A stretch of 64,000 nucleotides of DNA from assembly GCF_025244745.1 (NCBI RefSeq), contig NZ_CP104213.1, positions 1,576,001-1,640,000 of the forward strand. Reading direction: 5' to 3'. Below, piece by piece: positions 49,546 through 59,481 of the stretch (positions are counted from its first letter, which is position 1; each line of letters begins with the position of its first letter). This DNA comes from Deinococcus rubellus. Its GTDB lineage: Bacteria > Deinococcota > Deinococci > Deinococcales > Deinococcaceae. Both the position numbers and the translations under genes were made by a program. Below the pieces are notes generated by a model, which searched no databases, had not been told where the DNA came from, and saw only the letters and a list, made by a program, of their open reading frames with translations.

Positions 49546-49946
49546 CTCAGGTGGTAGGTTTCGCCTTCTTGCTTGAGACGCCCCGCTGTAAGCAGGCGCT
49601 CGACCACCTGCCGGGCCTGCTCGGCGCTCAGCGGCGACTGGGTTTCGAGTTCCGGCAGGGTGAATACCCCGCCCTGGCGGTAGGCGAAGCGGTAAAGCAT
49701 CCGCTCCTGCACGTCGCTGCGGGGCGCGCTGGCCTGCCGCCGCCCGAACAGCCAGGACACCAGTCCCCCCACCAGTGCTCCAATCAACAGCTCCAGCGGA
49801 ATCATTCGGTAAGCCAGTTCCACGTCGGGCACCCTGTTGTGGTAGGGGAAAGGCCGACCATCCGACAGGAAAATGCCGTACATGATCAGGGCGCTGGACA
49901 GGCCCGCCACCAGGGAAGCGAGCAGACGGGGCGCGGCGGTCTTCAT
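49542..49946 (-). CDS. membrane-anchored winged-helix-like protein
   Basis: The gene encodes 134 residues from ATG 49946. Two N-terminal membrane segments (LLASLVAGLSSALIMYGIFL and MIPLELLIGALVGGLVSWLFG) and a C-terminal helical domain (RFAYRQGGVFTLPELETQSPLSAEQARQVVERLLTAGRLKQEGETYHLR) with the look of a winged helix. No named family. It might sense through the membrane; this is inference. Confidence 0.6.
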   Translation of the reverse strand: MKTAAPRLLASLVAGLSSALIMYGIFLSDGRPFPYHNRVPDVELAYRMIPLELLIGALVGGLVSWLFGRRQASAPRSDVQERMLYRFAYRQGGVFTLPELETQSPLSAEQARQVVERLLTAGRLKQEGETYHLR

Positions 49947-50347
49947 CCGTTCAGTGTAGCGGCCAGGGCAGGCCCGCAGACAGACGGATGCCCCGGTGGG
50001 TTTCGTGTCTAGCGGCAATCTCGTTGCCCTACTTTGGCTCGACCTCAAACAAAATTTAATTTCATCTAAAAACAGAGATTCGCTGTTCCCCGTTCTCCTT
50101 CGGTGGCCCGCAACGTACTTCCCCACCTACCCTGATTTCCTCTTTGCGGTTCCACATCCAAATCGGTCTGACACGCTTAAAACCTATTGAGTCGCCCACC
50201 CCCTTGGGCACTCGGCAGCGGGCGGGGTCGACTCTTCGGGGTGGCCTCGCCTGATTGTTCTTCCGGCTGAAATTTCTTCAGTCCGGACCCTGAGTTGACC
50301 GCCGCCCCGGCGCACCCGTCGCCGCCGAAGCAAAGGACGAATTGGTT
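49947..50347. other. intergenic region, no gene seen
   Basis: About 400 bp between the divergent small-protein operon and the ECF sigma cluster. It includes an AT-rich patch at 50,040-50,090 (AAACAAAATTTAATTTCATC) of the sort that holds promoters, but I cannot assign hexamers. No coding signal is convincing. Confidence 0.4.
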
Positions 50348-50647
50348 ATGGCTCAGGAGTTGTGGTTGACAGCAGCAATCGGTGGACTCTGTGGTGTGGG
50401 TCTGGGCGGTGTGGTCTTGATGGTGCGGCTGTGGCGGCTCAGGCCGCGCGGACCGGCTGATTCGTCGGGGTCGCCGCCCGCAGAAATCGAGGCTCCCGAT
50501 CCGGTGGACTTTCAATCTCAAGCGCGTCAATCTCAAGGAGATCGACCTCAAGCGGGCCAGCCCCAAGTGCATCAACCTCAGCCGCGCCCGGCACCGGTGG
50601 ACAAGCTCATGGGCCGCGTTCTCAAAGGAGGCGAAGTGATAGCTTAA
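50348..50647 (+). CDS. small membrane protein before the sigma factor gene
   Basis: The gene encodes 99 residues from ATG 50348 (AAAGGA upstream). One membrane segment (LTAAIGGLCGVGLGGVVLMVRLW) followed by a Pro/Gln/Arg-rich soluble region with QxQ repeats (FQSQARQSQGDRPQAGQPQVHQPQPRP). Its stop is six bases before the sigma gene start, so they probably share a transcript. Function unknown. Confidence 0.55.
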   Translation: MAQELWLTAAIGGLCGVGLGGVVLMVRLWRLRPRGPADSSGSPPAEIEAPDPVDFQSQARQSQGDRPQAGQPQVHQPQPRPAPVDKLMGRVLKGGEVIA

Positions 50648-50653
50648 TGGCGA

Positions 50654-51235
50654 GTGGAAGATACTGATGAAGTCCTGATGGGCCGGATGGCCGGAGGCGA
50701 CGAAGCTGCCCTGAGTACGCTTTACGGGCGCTACGCACCTTATCTGTACGGCCTGGGCCGCCGGATGCTGCGGCAGCAAGACGACGTGGAGACCTGCGTT
50801 CAGGACGCTTTCTTCAATGCCTGGAAAGCTGCCGCCCGGTTCGATCCGGGCCGGGCCAGCGTCAAAACCTGGCTGGTCACGATTGCCCACAACCGCATGC
50901 TTCAGGCGCTGCGGGACCGCCCCGAGACGGGTCTGGACCTCGAAGAGTGGGACGCGCCGACCAGCGCGCCGGACCGCATCGAGCAGGTGATCGCCCAGCG
51001 GGCGGTGGATATTCTCGGCGAACCGGAAAAGACCCTGGTGGTGCTGGCGTTTTATCAGGGGTTCTCGCACAGTGAACTCAACGAGCGCACCGGCATACCG
51101 CTGGGCAGTATCAAAACCTACCTGCGCCGGGCACTCGCCCAGATGCGCGTTCACCTGGAAACATCGGTGGCCCCGGCCCCCGACACGCTCCGCACCAACA
51201 CTTCCTCTAAAGGAGGTCAGCACGATGCCGAATGA
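50654..51235 (+). CDS. ECF-type RNA polymerase sigma factor
   Basis: The gene encodes 193 residues from GTG 50654. Sigma-2 region (LYGRYAPYLYGLGRRMLRQQDDVETCVQDAFFNAWKAA, about residues 23-60), WLVTIAHNRMLQALR, then sigma-4 (PEKTLVVLAFYQGFSHSELNERTGIPLGSIKTYLRRALAQMR, about 128-170). It directs transcription of a stress regulon. The following anti-sigma gene overlaps its last codons. Confidence 0.9.
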   Translation: MEDTDEVLMGRMAGGDEAALSTLYGRYAPYLYGLGRRMLRQQDDVETCVQDAFFNAWKAAARFDPGRASVKTWLVTIAHNRMLQALRDRPETGLDLEEWDAPTSAPDRIEQVIAQRAVDILGEPEKTLVVLAFYQGFSHSELNERTGIPLGSIKTYLRRALAQMRVHLETSVAPAPDTLRTNTSSKGGQHDAE

Positions 51236-51995
51236 ATCCGAATCAACCGAGTGGCAAGATCAGCTCAGTCTCTACGCCTTCGGCTTGCTGGACGGCGTAG
51301 AAGCAGCCAGCGTCGAGCGCCGCCTGACCTCTGAACCGGCCTGGCAAGCTGAGCTGCGCGCCCTGCAAGACACCCTGGCTGCCCTGGCCGATCCAGCCCC
51401 CGTGCCTGCGGGCAGCGCCGAGCGTCTGCTTCAGCGGGTGCGGGCTGACCAGGCACAGGCGCAGCCCGCTCAGATCGAAGCTGCACAGATCCAAGTCGCA
51501 CAGATCCAGCCGGATCAGAATCAGTCCATCCAGACTCAGCCTGCCGCGCCAGCCCCGGCAAATCTACCGCTGGCCGCGCCGTCCCGTTCGCCGTATCTCG
51601 GCTGGCTGGCCGCCGCTGCGCTGGCCGCCGCCGTGGCCGCCGTGCTGATCCTGCCGCGTCTGAATACCACTCCGGAGCGGCAACTGGCCGATTATCAGAC
51701 CCAGCCGGGCGCGGTCAGCACGGCGCTGACGACCAAGGAAGGCCAGCCGCTGGGCACGGCGGTGCGCCTCAAAGATGGCCGCGCCTTCGTGCTGCTGGTC
51801 GCCGCCGCGCCGCAGGGCAGGGCGTACCAGGCCTGGCAGGTGGTCGGCAAGGCCCCCGCATCGCTGGGCGTCTTCAAGGGCCGCAGCTTTCTGAGCGCGC
51901 CGCTGAGTGGGCCGGTGACGCTGGCTGTCAGCGTGGAGCCGCCCAGTGGCAGCCCGCAGCCGACGACCACGCCCATTCTGGCCCAGACGTTGTAA
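51225..51995 (+). CDS. anti-sigma factor, RskA-like
   Basis: The gene encodes 256 residues from ATG 51225 with a perfect AAAGGAGGT site. N-terminal anti-sigma helices (WQDQLSLYAFGLLDGVEAASVERRLTSEPAWQAELRAL), a Gln/Ile-rich linker (AQIEAAQIQVAQIQPDQNQSIQTQ), one membrane segment (YLGWLAAAALAAAVAAVLILP, about residue 120-142) and an outside RskA-type domain (AVRLKDGRAFVLLVAAAPQGRAYQAWQVVG). It would hold the ECF factor at the membrane until a signal leads to release. Confidence 0.85.
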   Translation: MPNESESTEWQDQLSLYAFGLLDGVEAASVERRLTSEPAWQAELRALQDTLAALADPAPVPAGSAERLLQRVRADQAQAQPAQIEAAQIQVAQIQPDQNQSIQTQPAAPAPANLPLAAPSRSPYLGWLAAAALAAAVAAVLILPRLNTTPERQLADYQTQPGAVSTALTTKEGQPLGTAVRLKDGRAFVLLVAAAPQGRAYQAWQVVGKAPASLGVFKGRSFLSAPLSGPVTLAVSVEPPSGSPQPTTTPILAQTL

Positions 51996-52302
51996 ATGCA
52001 GGCACTGTAAAAGCCGTTTCAGAGCAGCGTCCAGTTAGTGATACACAGGACGTGGAAAGGGCGCTGGGAGCAGTTCGGCGTAGGTATGGTCGTACCGTCG
52101 TTTCTTGAAGGCTGCACTCAGGCCAGGGTCCAAACGTCAAAACCCATTGCAAAGTCCAGGCCGGCCGGGTGCCCCTGGACTCTTTTCCCGTGTGACCGCT
52201 CCAGCGCCAGTGAAGAAACAGCATTCGGTCAGTTGTTATGCCTTGCGTGGAAAGCGCCAAACGCTGTACTCAATGGCCGCCACCACCGTCGCGCTCAGGG
52301 TG
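51996..52302. other. intergenic region, nothing recognised
   Basis: About 300 bp between the anti-sigma gene and truB (convergent). Possible reading frames here lack ribosome sites and family resemblance. No clear terminator hairpin with a T run was found. Confidence 0.4.
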
Positions 52303-53238
52303 CTAGGCCCAGGCCCGCACCACGGTCAGGCGCTCGCCGTCGCCGTCAACCACCGCGACCAGTTGGCCGCCGAGCAGCACGGCGAAGCGGCCCTGGCGGG
52401 GGTCGGCGGGGCGTTTGCCCTGGCGCAGATGCAGGGCCAGTTCGGGTGCAGCATCGATGATCGGCAGCGGCAGGGCGCTCAGATCGGGCAGGCCCGCCGC
52501 CTCGCCGATCAGGTCGAGCGTGGTCGCCTGCGACAGCTCGAAGCGGCCCGCGCGGGTGCGGATCAGCCCGGCCAGGTGCGCCGGAACGCCCAGCGCCGCG
52601 CCCACATCGCGGGCCAGCGAACGCAGGTAGGTGCCGCTGCCCACCCGCGCCCAGACGAGCAGCGTGGGAAAATCGCCCAGCGCGGGCGGCAGACTGACAT
52701 TCAGGCCAGTGTCGCTCCCGGCCCAGCGTCCGTCCGGGCCAGGCGCGAAGGTGCGCGGCGCGGCGCTGAGGTCGGCATACTGGCCGAGCAACGTCAGTTC
52801 GTGAATGGTGATGTGGCGGGCCGGTAAATCGAGTTGCCCTCCGGCGCGGGCCACCGCGTAGGCACGCACGCCGCCGACTTGTAGGGCACTGTACTGCGGC
52901 GGCACCTGCTCCTGCGGGCCGACGAAGGCCGAGAGAACCGAGCGCACCTGCCCGGCGCTGAAGTCCGGTACCGGGGCGCGCTCCAGAATCGGCCCCTCAG
53001 CGTCGAGGGTCGGGGTGGCCGCCCCCAGGCTGATCAGAGCCAGGTAGTCCTTGCTGTCGCGCTCCATGAACTGCACCAGCTTGGTGGAATCGCCCACGCA
53101 CAGCACCAGCACACCGCTGGCGAGCGGATCGAGGGTGCCCGTGTGGCCCACCCGCCGGGTCTGGAGCAGTCGCCGCGCCCGGCCCACCACATCGTGCGAA
53201 GTCAGGTTCAGCGGTTTATCGACGACGTACACCGGCAT
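52303..53238 (-). CDS. truB: tRNA pseudouridine-55 synthase
   Basis: The gene encodes 311 residues from ATG 53238 (MPVYVVDKPLNLTSHDVV). The catalytic Asp lies in RRVGHTGTLDPLASGVL (about residue 38). Also PPQYSALQVGGVRAYAVAR and GSGTYLRSLARDVGAAL. It makes the universal T-loop pseudouridine. A C-terminal PUA-like segment (RFAVLLGGQLVAVVDG) is present. Confidence 0.95.
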   Translation of the reverse strand: MPVYVVDKPLNLTSHDVVGRARRLLQTRRVGHTGTLDPLASGVLVLCVGDSTKLVQFMERDSKDYLALISLGAATPTLDAEGPILERAPVPDFSAGQVRSVLSAFVGPQEQVPPQYSALQVGGVRAYAVARAGGQLDLPARHITIHELTLLGQYADLSAAPRTFAPGPDGRWAGSDTGLNVSLPPALGDFPTLLVWARVGSGTYLRSLARDVGAALGVPAHLAGLIRTRAGRFELSQATTLDLIGEAAGLPDLSALPLPIIDAAPELALHLRQGKRPADPRQGRFAVLLGGQLVAVVDGDGERLTVVRAWA

Positions 53239-53369
53239 GCGGGTCAGGCTAGCACACGGCCTGCCGCCCGAAATCAGCGGCCACATCTAAAGATTGCCTG
53301 ACTGCGTACATACAGGCAAGAGAAGAAAAAAGAAGCCGCCGTTCATCAAAAGAAGCTCCGGAGGTCATT

Positions 53370-54002
53370 ATGAACCGCGCCAAACGCACCAGAGGAAGCC
53401 TGAGCACCAGCTTTTTGCCGGATGAATCAAATCGCCGTCCGAGTTCGGCGGCTCTCAATGAATTCGCCTGGAAACTCAGGCTGATCGAAGACCGGATGAT
53501 CGGTTGGTGGGCGCTGCACGGCATCACATTGCTGCGGCTGTCGCTGGGCGTGGTGTTCTTCTGGTTCGGGGTGCTCAAGTTTTTTCCCGGCGTCAGCGTG
53601 GCGCAGGAGTTGGCCACCCACACCATCACGGTGCTGAGTTTTGGCCTGGTGCCGCCCGCCGTCAGCTTGCCGCTGCTGGCGACCTGGGAATGTGCCATCG
53701 GGCTGGGCCTGCTTTCGGGCCGTTTTCTGCGCCTGACCGTGCTGCTGCTACTGACGCAGATGGCCGGGACGTTTTTGCCACTGCTGTTTTTCCGCCACGA
53801 GACATTCAACGTGTTTCCGCTGGTGCCGACGCTGGAGGGGCAGTACATCATCAAGAATCTGGTGCTGGTGTCGGCGGGTCTGGTGATTGGGGCGGCCTCG
53901 CGCGGCGGCCACATCATCCACGACGCCGGGGCACTGGCAGTGGCCGAGCGCCTGCAAGCCCTGAACCAGCGCTTTCGCCGCCGCTTTCACCGTGATCCCT
54001 AA
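53370..54002 (+). CDS. DoxX-family membrane protein
   Basis: The gene encodes 210 residues, with GGAGG before ATG 53370. Four membrane segments starting at about residue 50 (ITLLRLSLGVVFFWFGVLKFFPG, VSLPLLATWECAIGLGLLSG, LTVLLLLTQMAGTFLPLLF, IIKNLVLVSAGLVIGA), matching DoxX/YkgB-like proteins. Some members are part of quinone-linked or oxidative-stress systems; the precise role is unclear. Confidence 0.75.
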   Translation: MNRAKRTRGSLSTSFLPDESNRRPSSAALNEFAWKLRLIEDRMIGWWALHGITLLRLSLGVVFFWFGVLKFFPGVSVAQELATHTITVLSFGLVPPAVSLPLLATWECAIGLGLLSGRFLRLTVLLLLTQMAGTFLPLLFFRHETFNVFPLVPTLEGQYIIKNLVLVSAGLVIGAASRGGHIIHDAGALAVAERLQALNQRFRRRFHRDP

Positions 54003-54469
54003 ACCCCGCCGTCAACTTTTTACCCTCTACAGGCGTTCAGGCTCTCCAGCTGGACGCCCGCTCTTCTGCCTGTGGGATGATGGCACTTCAAAAATTATGC
54101 GAGAAATGGCAAGATAGGGTCAGTCAGGTCGAAAATGTCACAACCCTGGTGACGCCACTCCCGGTTGCGCCGCTGTGGCCGCTTGCATAAGGAACGCGCC
54201 GTGACGCTGGGTGGCAGCCGCCAGCTGCCCACTCCGGCGCTCTGTACCGGGGGCGTGCCTGCTCTGTTATTGCTGGTACGGCGGCTGGGTTGGCGGCGGC
54301 GGGGCTGGGCCTCTTCTGGATGGCCCGGTTTTGAGTGGGGCCATGCCGAGTGGTTGCGTGCCGGTGGGTTCGGCACCGGGGGAGCTGCGCCTTGCTGCAA
54401 AGCGCCTGGCGGGCCCGGCATCCCTGGCAATGACCGCGCCTGACCCGGCTGTGGACGCTGCTGACCTTA
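54003..54469. other. intergenic region before the MITE
   Basis: About 470 bp with no convincing gene. Short GC-rich frames carry Gly/Trp/Arg-rich peptides without start signals and may be a decayed gene, but I could not identify one. Confidence 0.35.
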
Positions 54470-54620
54470 GAGCCTATCCGGAAAATAACGAGACAATGTC
54501 TAGAAAGCCGCTCTGGGACGCTTTACTCGCACTTCGCTGCTCATTCGGAAGTGATAAAGCTAAAAATCACGTTGTGGGCAGCCTTTCGGCTCTCAATGCC
54601 CGGACTTTCCGGATAGGCTC
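54470..54620. mobile_element. 151-bp MITE with inverted ends and TTA target duplication
   Basis: Ends GAGCCTATCCGGAAA (54470-54484) and TTTCCGGATAGGCTC (54606-54620) are perfect inverted repeats, flanked by TTA on both sides (54467-54469 and 54621-54623). No transposase inside. The TNA duplication and the end sequence suggest mobilisation by an IS5-group (IS1031-like) transposase not present in this window. Inner sequence is less GC-rich than the flanks. Confidence 0.8.
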
Positions 54621-54706
54621 TTAATGCTGCTGAGTGACGACGCCCTGAACGACCTCACGACCGACCACTGAAGGGTGGACACAACCAGACCTGCGGCCCC
54701 GCCCAT

Positions 54707-54740
54707 TTGACGCCCCAGTCAGGAAGCCTACACTACAGAG
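54707..54740 (+). promoter_or_regulatory. leaderless promoter of the aminotransferase gene
   Basis: TTGACG at 54707-54712, 16-bp spacer, TACACT at 54729-54734, six bases, ATG 54741. The start codon falls at the expected transcription start. Confidence 0.7.
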
Positions 54741-56342
54741 ATGGACCCCTTCGCGGAATTTCGTAGTGACCTGATCGGTCAGGACGCGGTGATTCAGACG
54801 CCTTTCGGTGACCGCCGCGTGACCTACGCCGATCACGTCGCCTCGGGGCGTGCCCTGCGCTCCACTGAAACCTTCCTGGCCGAGCGGGTCCTGCCGCTCT
54901 ATGCCAACACCCACACCGAGGACTCGGCCACTGGGGCCATCACGTCCCGTCTGGCCCACGACGCCTGCGAGTATGTCAAGACCCAGCTCGGCGCAGACAA
55001 AAGCTGCACACTGCTGTGGTGTGGGTCGGGCAGCACGGCGGCGGTCAAGCGCCTTCAGGAGATCCTGGGCCTGGCCGCGCCCTCGGCCCTGCTGGAGCGC
55101 CTGCGGCAGGCCACCCCGCTCGCCGAGCGCCCAGTGGTCTTCGTCGGGCCCTACGAGCACCACAGCAACGAGGTCACCTGGCGCGAGAGCCTGGCCGAGG
55201 TCGTGGAAGTACCGCTGTGTCCCAGGGGCGGCGTTGATCTCGAAGCCTTGCGGGTGCTGCTCAAGGCCCCGGAGTACCGTGCCCGGCGCAAGATCGGGTC
55301 GTTCAGCGCCGCCAGCAACGTGACTGGTCACCTGACCGATACCCGTACCCTGGCCCGGCTCCTGCACGCCCAGGGTGCCCTGGCGTTCTTCGACTTTGCC
55401 GCCTGTGCGCCCTACGTGCCGATCGACATGCGGCCCGGACGCCCCGATGGCTACGACGCGGTGTTTCTCAGCCCGCACAAATTCGCGGGCGGCCCCGGGA
55501 CGCCGGGCCTGCTGTGCTTCCAGACGCACCTGTACCCGGCGGGCGCACCTACAACGGCGGGCGGCGGCACGGTGAGTTACGTCAGCCGCACCACCCACCG
55601 CTTCGTGGCCGACGTGGAAGCGCGTGAGGACGCCGGAACGCCCGCCATTCTCGGCAAGATCCGGGCGGCCCTGGCGTTCAAGGCCAAGGAACGGCTGGGC
55701 ACCGACGCCATTCAGGCGCGTGAGCACGAATTGATTGGCCGCGCCATTGCCGGGCTGCGCCGCCATCCCAACATTCGCCTGCTGGGCAACCTCGACGAGC
55801 CGAGACTGGCGGTGCTGTCGTTTCTGATCCGCAGCGGCAGCGAGGCTGTGCTGCACCCCCGCTTCGTAGTGCGGCTGCTCAACGACCTGTTCGGCATCCA
55901 GTCGCGTGGCGGCTGCGCCTGCGCCGGTCCCTACGGTCACGCGCTGCTGAACATCGACGACGCGACCAGCGAGCGCTACCTGTCCTGCGTGCTGGGCGGG
56001 TTTGACGGTCTCAAGCCCGGCTGGACACGGCTGAACTTCGCGCCCTGGACCAGCGAGGCCGAGTTCGGTTTCATGCTCGACGCCCTGGAATTTGTGGCCG
56101 ATTACGGCGAGCGCTTTGTGCCGCTCTACGACGTGGACTGGCACACCGGCACCTGGACCCACCCGGCAGATCAGCCGCTGCCCGGCCTGTTTGATGTTCC
56201 GGCCCCGGCGCGTCAGGCGGGCGAGGTGCCTTATGCGGCATATCTGGCCGAGGCGCGCGAACTTGCCCAGGCCCTCAGCGCCCCCACCGCGCGGGTGATT
56301 CCGTCCCAGGTGCCCGGCGAACTGGTGTTTTTCAGGTACTGA
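54741..56342 (+). CDS. class V aminotransferase / cysteine desulfurase-like PLP enzyme
   Basis: The gene encodes 533 residues, longer than the usual 400. PLP lysine K247 in LSPHKFAGGPGTPG; the preceding FFDFAACAPYVPIDM holds the PLP-binding Asp. A cysteine motif SRGGCACAGPYGH (about residues 390-402) resembles the active Cys loop of the NifS/SufS group. N-terminal YADHVASGRALRSTETFLAERVLPLYANTHTE is typical for large atypical members. Sulfur transfer is possible, but the substrate is not shown. Confidence 0.8.
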   Translation: MDPFAEFRSDLIGQDAVIQTPFGDRRVTYADHVASGRALRSTETFLAERVLPLYANTHTEDSATGAITSRLAHDACEYVKTQLGADKSCTLLWCGSGSTAAVKRLQEILGLAAPSALLERLRQATPLAERPVVFVGPYEHHSNEVTWRESLAEVVEVPLCPRGGVDLEALRVLLKAPEYRARRKIGSFSAASNVTGHLTDTRTLARLLHAQGALAFFDFAACAPYVPIDMRPGRPDGYDAVFLSPHKFAGGPGTPGLLCFQTHLYPAGAPTTAGGGTVSYVSRTTHRFVADVEAREDAGTPAILGKIRAALAFKAKERLGTDAIQAREHELIGRAIAGLRRHPNIRLLGNLDEPRLAVLSFLIRSGSEAVLHPRFVVRLLNDLFGIQSRGGCACAGPYGHALLNIDDATSERYLSCVLGGFDGLKPGWTRLNFAPWTSEAEFGFMLDALEFVADYGERFVPLYDVDWHTGTWTHPADQPLPGLFDVPAPARQAGEVPYAAYLAEARELAQALSAPTARVIPSQVPGELVFFRY

Positions 56343-56361
56343 TTTAACCTGGTTCAGGTTC

Positions 56362-56742
56362 TCAGCGCACGCCGCCCCGGCTGATGGCGTAGCCGCTGCT
56401 GTTGAAGTTGAAGATCAGGGTGCGGCCATCGTAGACGAAGTTCAGGCCCCCGGAATTGGAGAAACCGCCCTTCTTCAAGTCCAGACACTCGGAGACGGCC
56501 CGGTAATCGTCGCCTTTGATGAGTTTCGGAAACGCCTTGCCGAGCATGAACTTGTGCTTGCCGTCCGGCGACAGATAAACGTCCAGAATCCATTTGTCTG
56601 CTTCCCAGAGGCGCAGACGAATCTTGCTGCACGGCGAGTCTGCCGGGTTGACCAGAATATCGGGGTCAGTGTTTGTGCTTGCCACAGCTGCCGAGAAACC
56701 GAGGCATGCCAACAAGGTGAGTGCAGGAAGATACCGCTTCAT
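56362..56742 (-). CDS. secreted hypothetical protein
   Basis: The gene encodes 126 residues from ATG 56742 with GAAGGAGC upstream. Signal peptide (MKRYLPALTLLACLGFSAAVAS). The mature part has two Cys and short strands (RLRLWEADKWILDVYLSPDGKHKFML ... LNFVYDGRTLIFNFNSSGYAIS). No family is recognised. Convergent with the aminotransferase gene. Confidence 0.6.
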   Translation of the reverse strand: MKRYLPALTLLACLGFSAAVASTNTDPDILVNPADSPCSKIRLRLWEADKWILDVYLSPDGKHKFMLGKAFPKLIKGDDYRAVSECLDLKKGGFSNSGGLNFVYDGRTLIFNFNSSGYAISRGGVR

Positions 56743-56889
56743 AGCTGCTCCTTCAAAGACGCCAGTCCATGACAGGGAGCGGGTCATGAAGCGCCCGGCG
56801 ACCACCCACTCCTTGCAAAGTGCGGCCAGAATAAGCAGCCCAGCCTTAATGTTCTCTTACAATTCCGAGTGCGCCGCCCTCGCCCGCCT

Positions 56890-58230
<1,341 letters not shown>

Positions 58231-58248
58231 CTGGACTCCTCGTAAAGC

Positions 58249-58315
58249 AAAAAAAGCCCGACTCCGTGGGGAAGTCGGGGGCGCGGTCAACGGTCGCGGG
58301 CGTCCCCTAGCGGGG
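58249..58315 (-). promoter_or_regulatory. candidate transcription attenuator in the aspS leader
   Basis: Read on the minus strand: hairpin CCCC-GCTA-GGGG (58315-58304) immediately at the end of the leader peptide; then a possible antiterminator, GGGGACGC (58307-58300) pairing with GCGCCCC (58283-58277) with one bulged A; then an intrinsic terminator CCCGACT/AGTCGGG (58279-58273 with 58263-58257) followed by seven T. The terminator ends 19 bases before the aspS start codon. The order and the mutually exclusive pairings match ribosome-mediated attenuation. Confidence 0.7.
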
Positions 58316-58357
58316 ATCGTCATTCAGATTGTCGGCAAAACGCAGGGAGCCGTACAT
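58307..58357 (-). CDS. Asp/Asn-rich leader peptide of aspS
   Basis: ATG at 58357 to TAG at 58307-58309 encodes MYGSLRFADNLNDDPR (16 residues). Residues 9-14 are D-N-L-N-D-D, five Asp or Asn codons in six. TACACT lies eight bases before the ATG (minus strand), so it is the first codon of the leader mRNA or nearly so. Stalling at these codons when Asp-tRNA or Asn-tRNA is scarce would free the antiterminator. No homologue comparison was possible here. Confidence 0.65.
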   Translation of the reverse strand: MYGSLRFADNLNDDPR

Positions 58358-58418
58358 TGAGGCGTAGTGTAGCGGCGTGCGGCGGCCACAAGCAAGCCGC
58401 AAAGCTAGGGGAGTGGGT

Positions 58419-59450
58419 ATGCTGCAGACGATGACCTACGCCCATGAACGCCAGATCGCCGAGGCCCTCGCCCGTCAGGCCGGAGAACTCCTGCTCAGAC
58501 ACCGCGCCGCCGGATTCAAGGTGGACTACAAGACCTCCAAGGACGACCCAGTGACGGTGGCCGATACCGAGGCGTCCGAACTGATCGTGGCCGGACTGCG
58601 GGCGGCCTTTCCGGATGACGGCATTCTGTCCGAAGAACTCACCGACACCGCCGAGCGCCTCAGCAAACGCCGGGTCTGGATCATCGACCCGATTGACGGC
58701 ACCACAGAGTACGTGGACGGTACCCCCGATTTTGCGGTCAGTATCGGCCTGGCGGTGGAGGGCGAGGCGGTGCTGGGTGTGGTGAATGCACCTGCCCGGC
58801 AGGCCCTTTACAGCGGTGTGGTGGGGGAGGGCCTAACCAGGAACGGTGAGCGCGCCGGGTTCAGCGCTCGCCTGCCCGCCGAATTCCTGATCGCCGTCTC
58901 GGATACCGAACATAAGCGCGAACTGCACCGCTACCCGCTGCCGCAGATGCTTCCGTCGGGCAGCATCGCCCTCAAGCTGGCGCTGATTGCGGCGGGCGAG
59001 GCCGACGCGACGTTTACCATGTCGCCCAGAAGCGAGTGGGACATCGCGGCGGGTATGGCGCTCATTCAGGCGGCGGGCGGAAGCGTGACCCGGCGCGGCG
59101 GCGGCAGGATTCCCCTCAACTCACCCGAACCCGCCATCCGGCAAGGCCTGATCGGGGGCCGACCCGACGTGGTGGCCTGGTTGGAAGACGAACTGTTCCG
59201 CCTGGCCGTGCCGGAGCAGCAACTCGGCCTCACCGATACCGACGGGGCGTGGGCGTTGCTGGGCCGTGCCGACCAAGCCCAGTTGCGCGGCGAAAAGCAC
59301 CTGCACATCCGCCACGCGGCAGGAAAGGTGGTGGCCCTGGTACTGCTGGACGACGATCTGCGGGTGCGGCGCTCGGAAGGCGACGCCCTGCACCTCGGCG
59401 TCCTGACCCGTGATCTGACGCGGGCGTATGGACCGCTGCAAGGCGCTTAG
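58419..59450 (+). CDS. inositol-monophosphatase / CysQ-family phosphatase with C-terminal extension
   Basis: The gene encodes 343 residues from ATG 58419 (AGGGGAG upstream; a second ATG at 58431 is possible). Lithium-sensitive phosphatase motifs: DPVTVADTEASE, SEEL, DPIDGTTEYVDGTPDFAVSIGL (metal site) and SEWDIAAGMALIQAAGG. Likely substrates are inositol phosphate or 3'-phosphoadenosine-5'-phosphate. The family normally ends near residue 260; here about 80 further residues (FRLAVPEQQLGLTDTDGAWALLGRAD and on) form an extra domain not recognised. Confidence 0.85.
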   Translation: MLQTMTYAHERQIAEALARQAGELLLRHRAAGFKVDYKTSKDDPVTVADTEASELIVAGLRAAFPDDGILSEELTDTAERLSKRRVWIIDPIDGTTEYVDGTPDFAVSIGLAVEGEAVLGVVNAPARQALYSGVVGEGLTRNGERAGFSARLPAEFLIAVSDTEHKRELHRYPLPQMLPSGSIALKLALIAAGEADATFTMSPRSEWDIAAGMALIQAAGGSVTRRGGGRIPLNSPEPAIRQGLIGGRPDVVAWLEDELFRLAVPEQQLGLTDTDGAWALLGRADQAQLRGEKHLHIRHAAGKVVALVLLDDDLRVRRSEGDALHLGVLTRDLTRAYGPLQGA

Positions 59451-59481
59451 CGCCGGTGTCCGCAACCGTTGCTCCGCGCAC

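Noticed and set aside
54165..54624. Overlapping Gly/Arg/Trp-rich frames upstream of and into the MITE
   Set aside because: No ribosome site, no family pattern, and they run into the transposable element; possibly decayed coding DNA but not callable.
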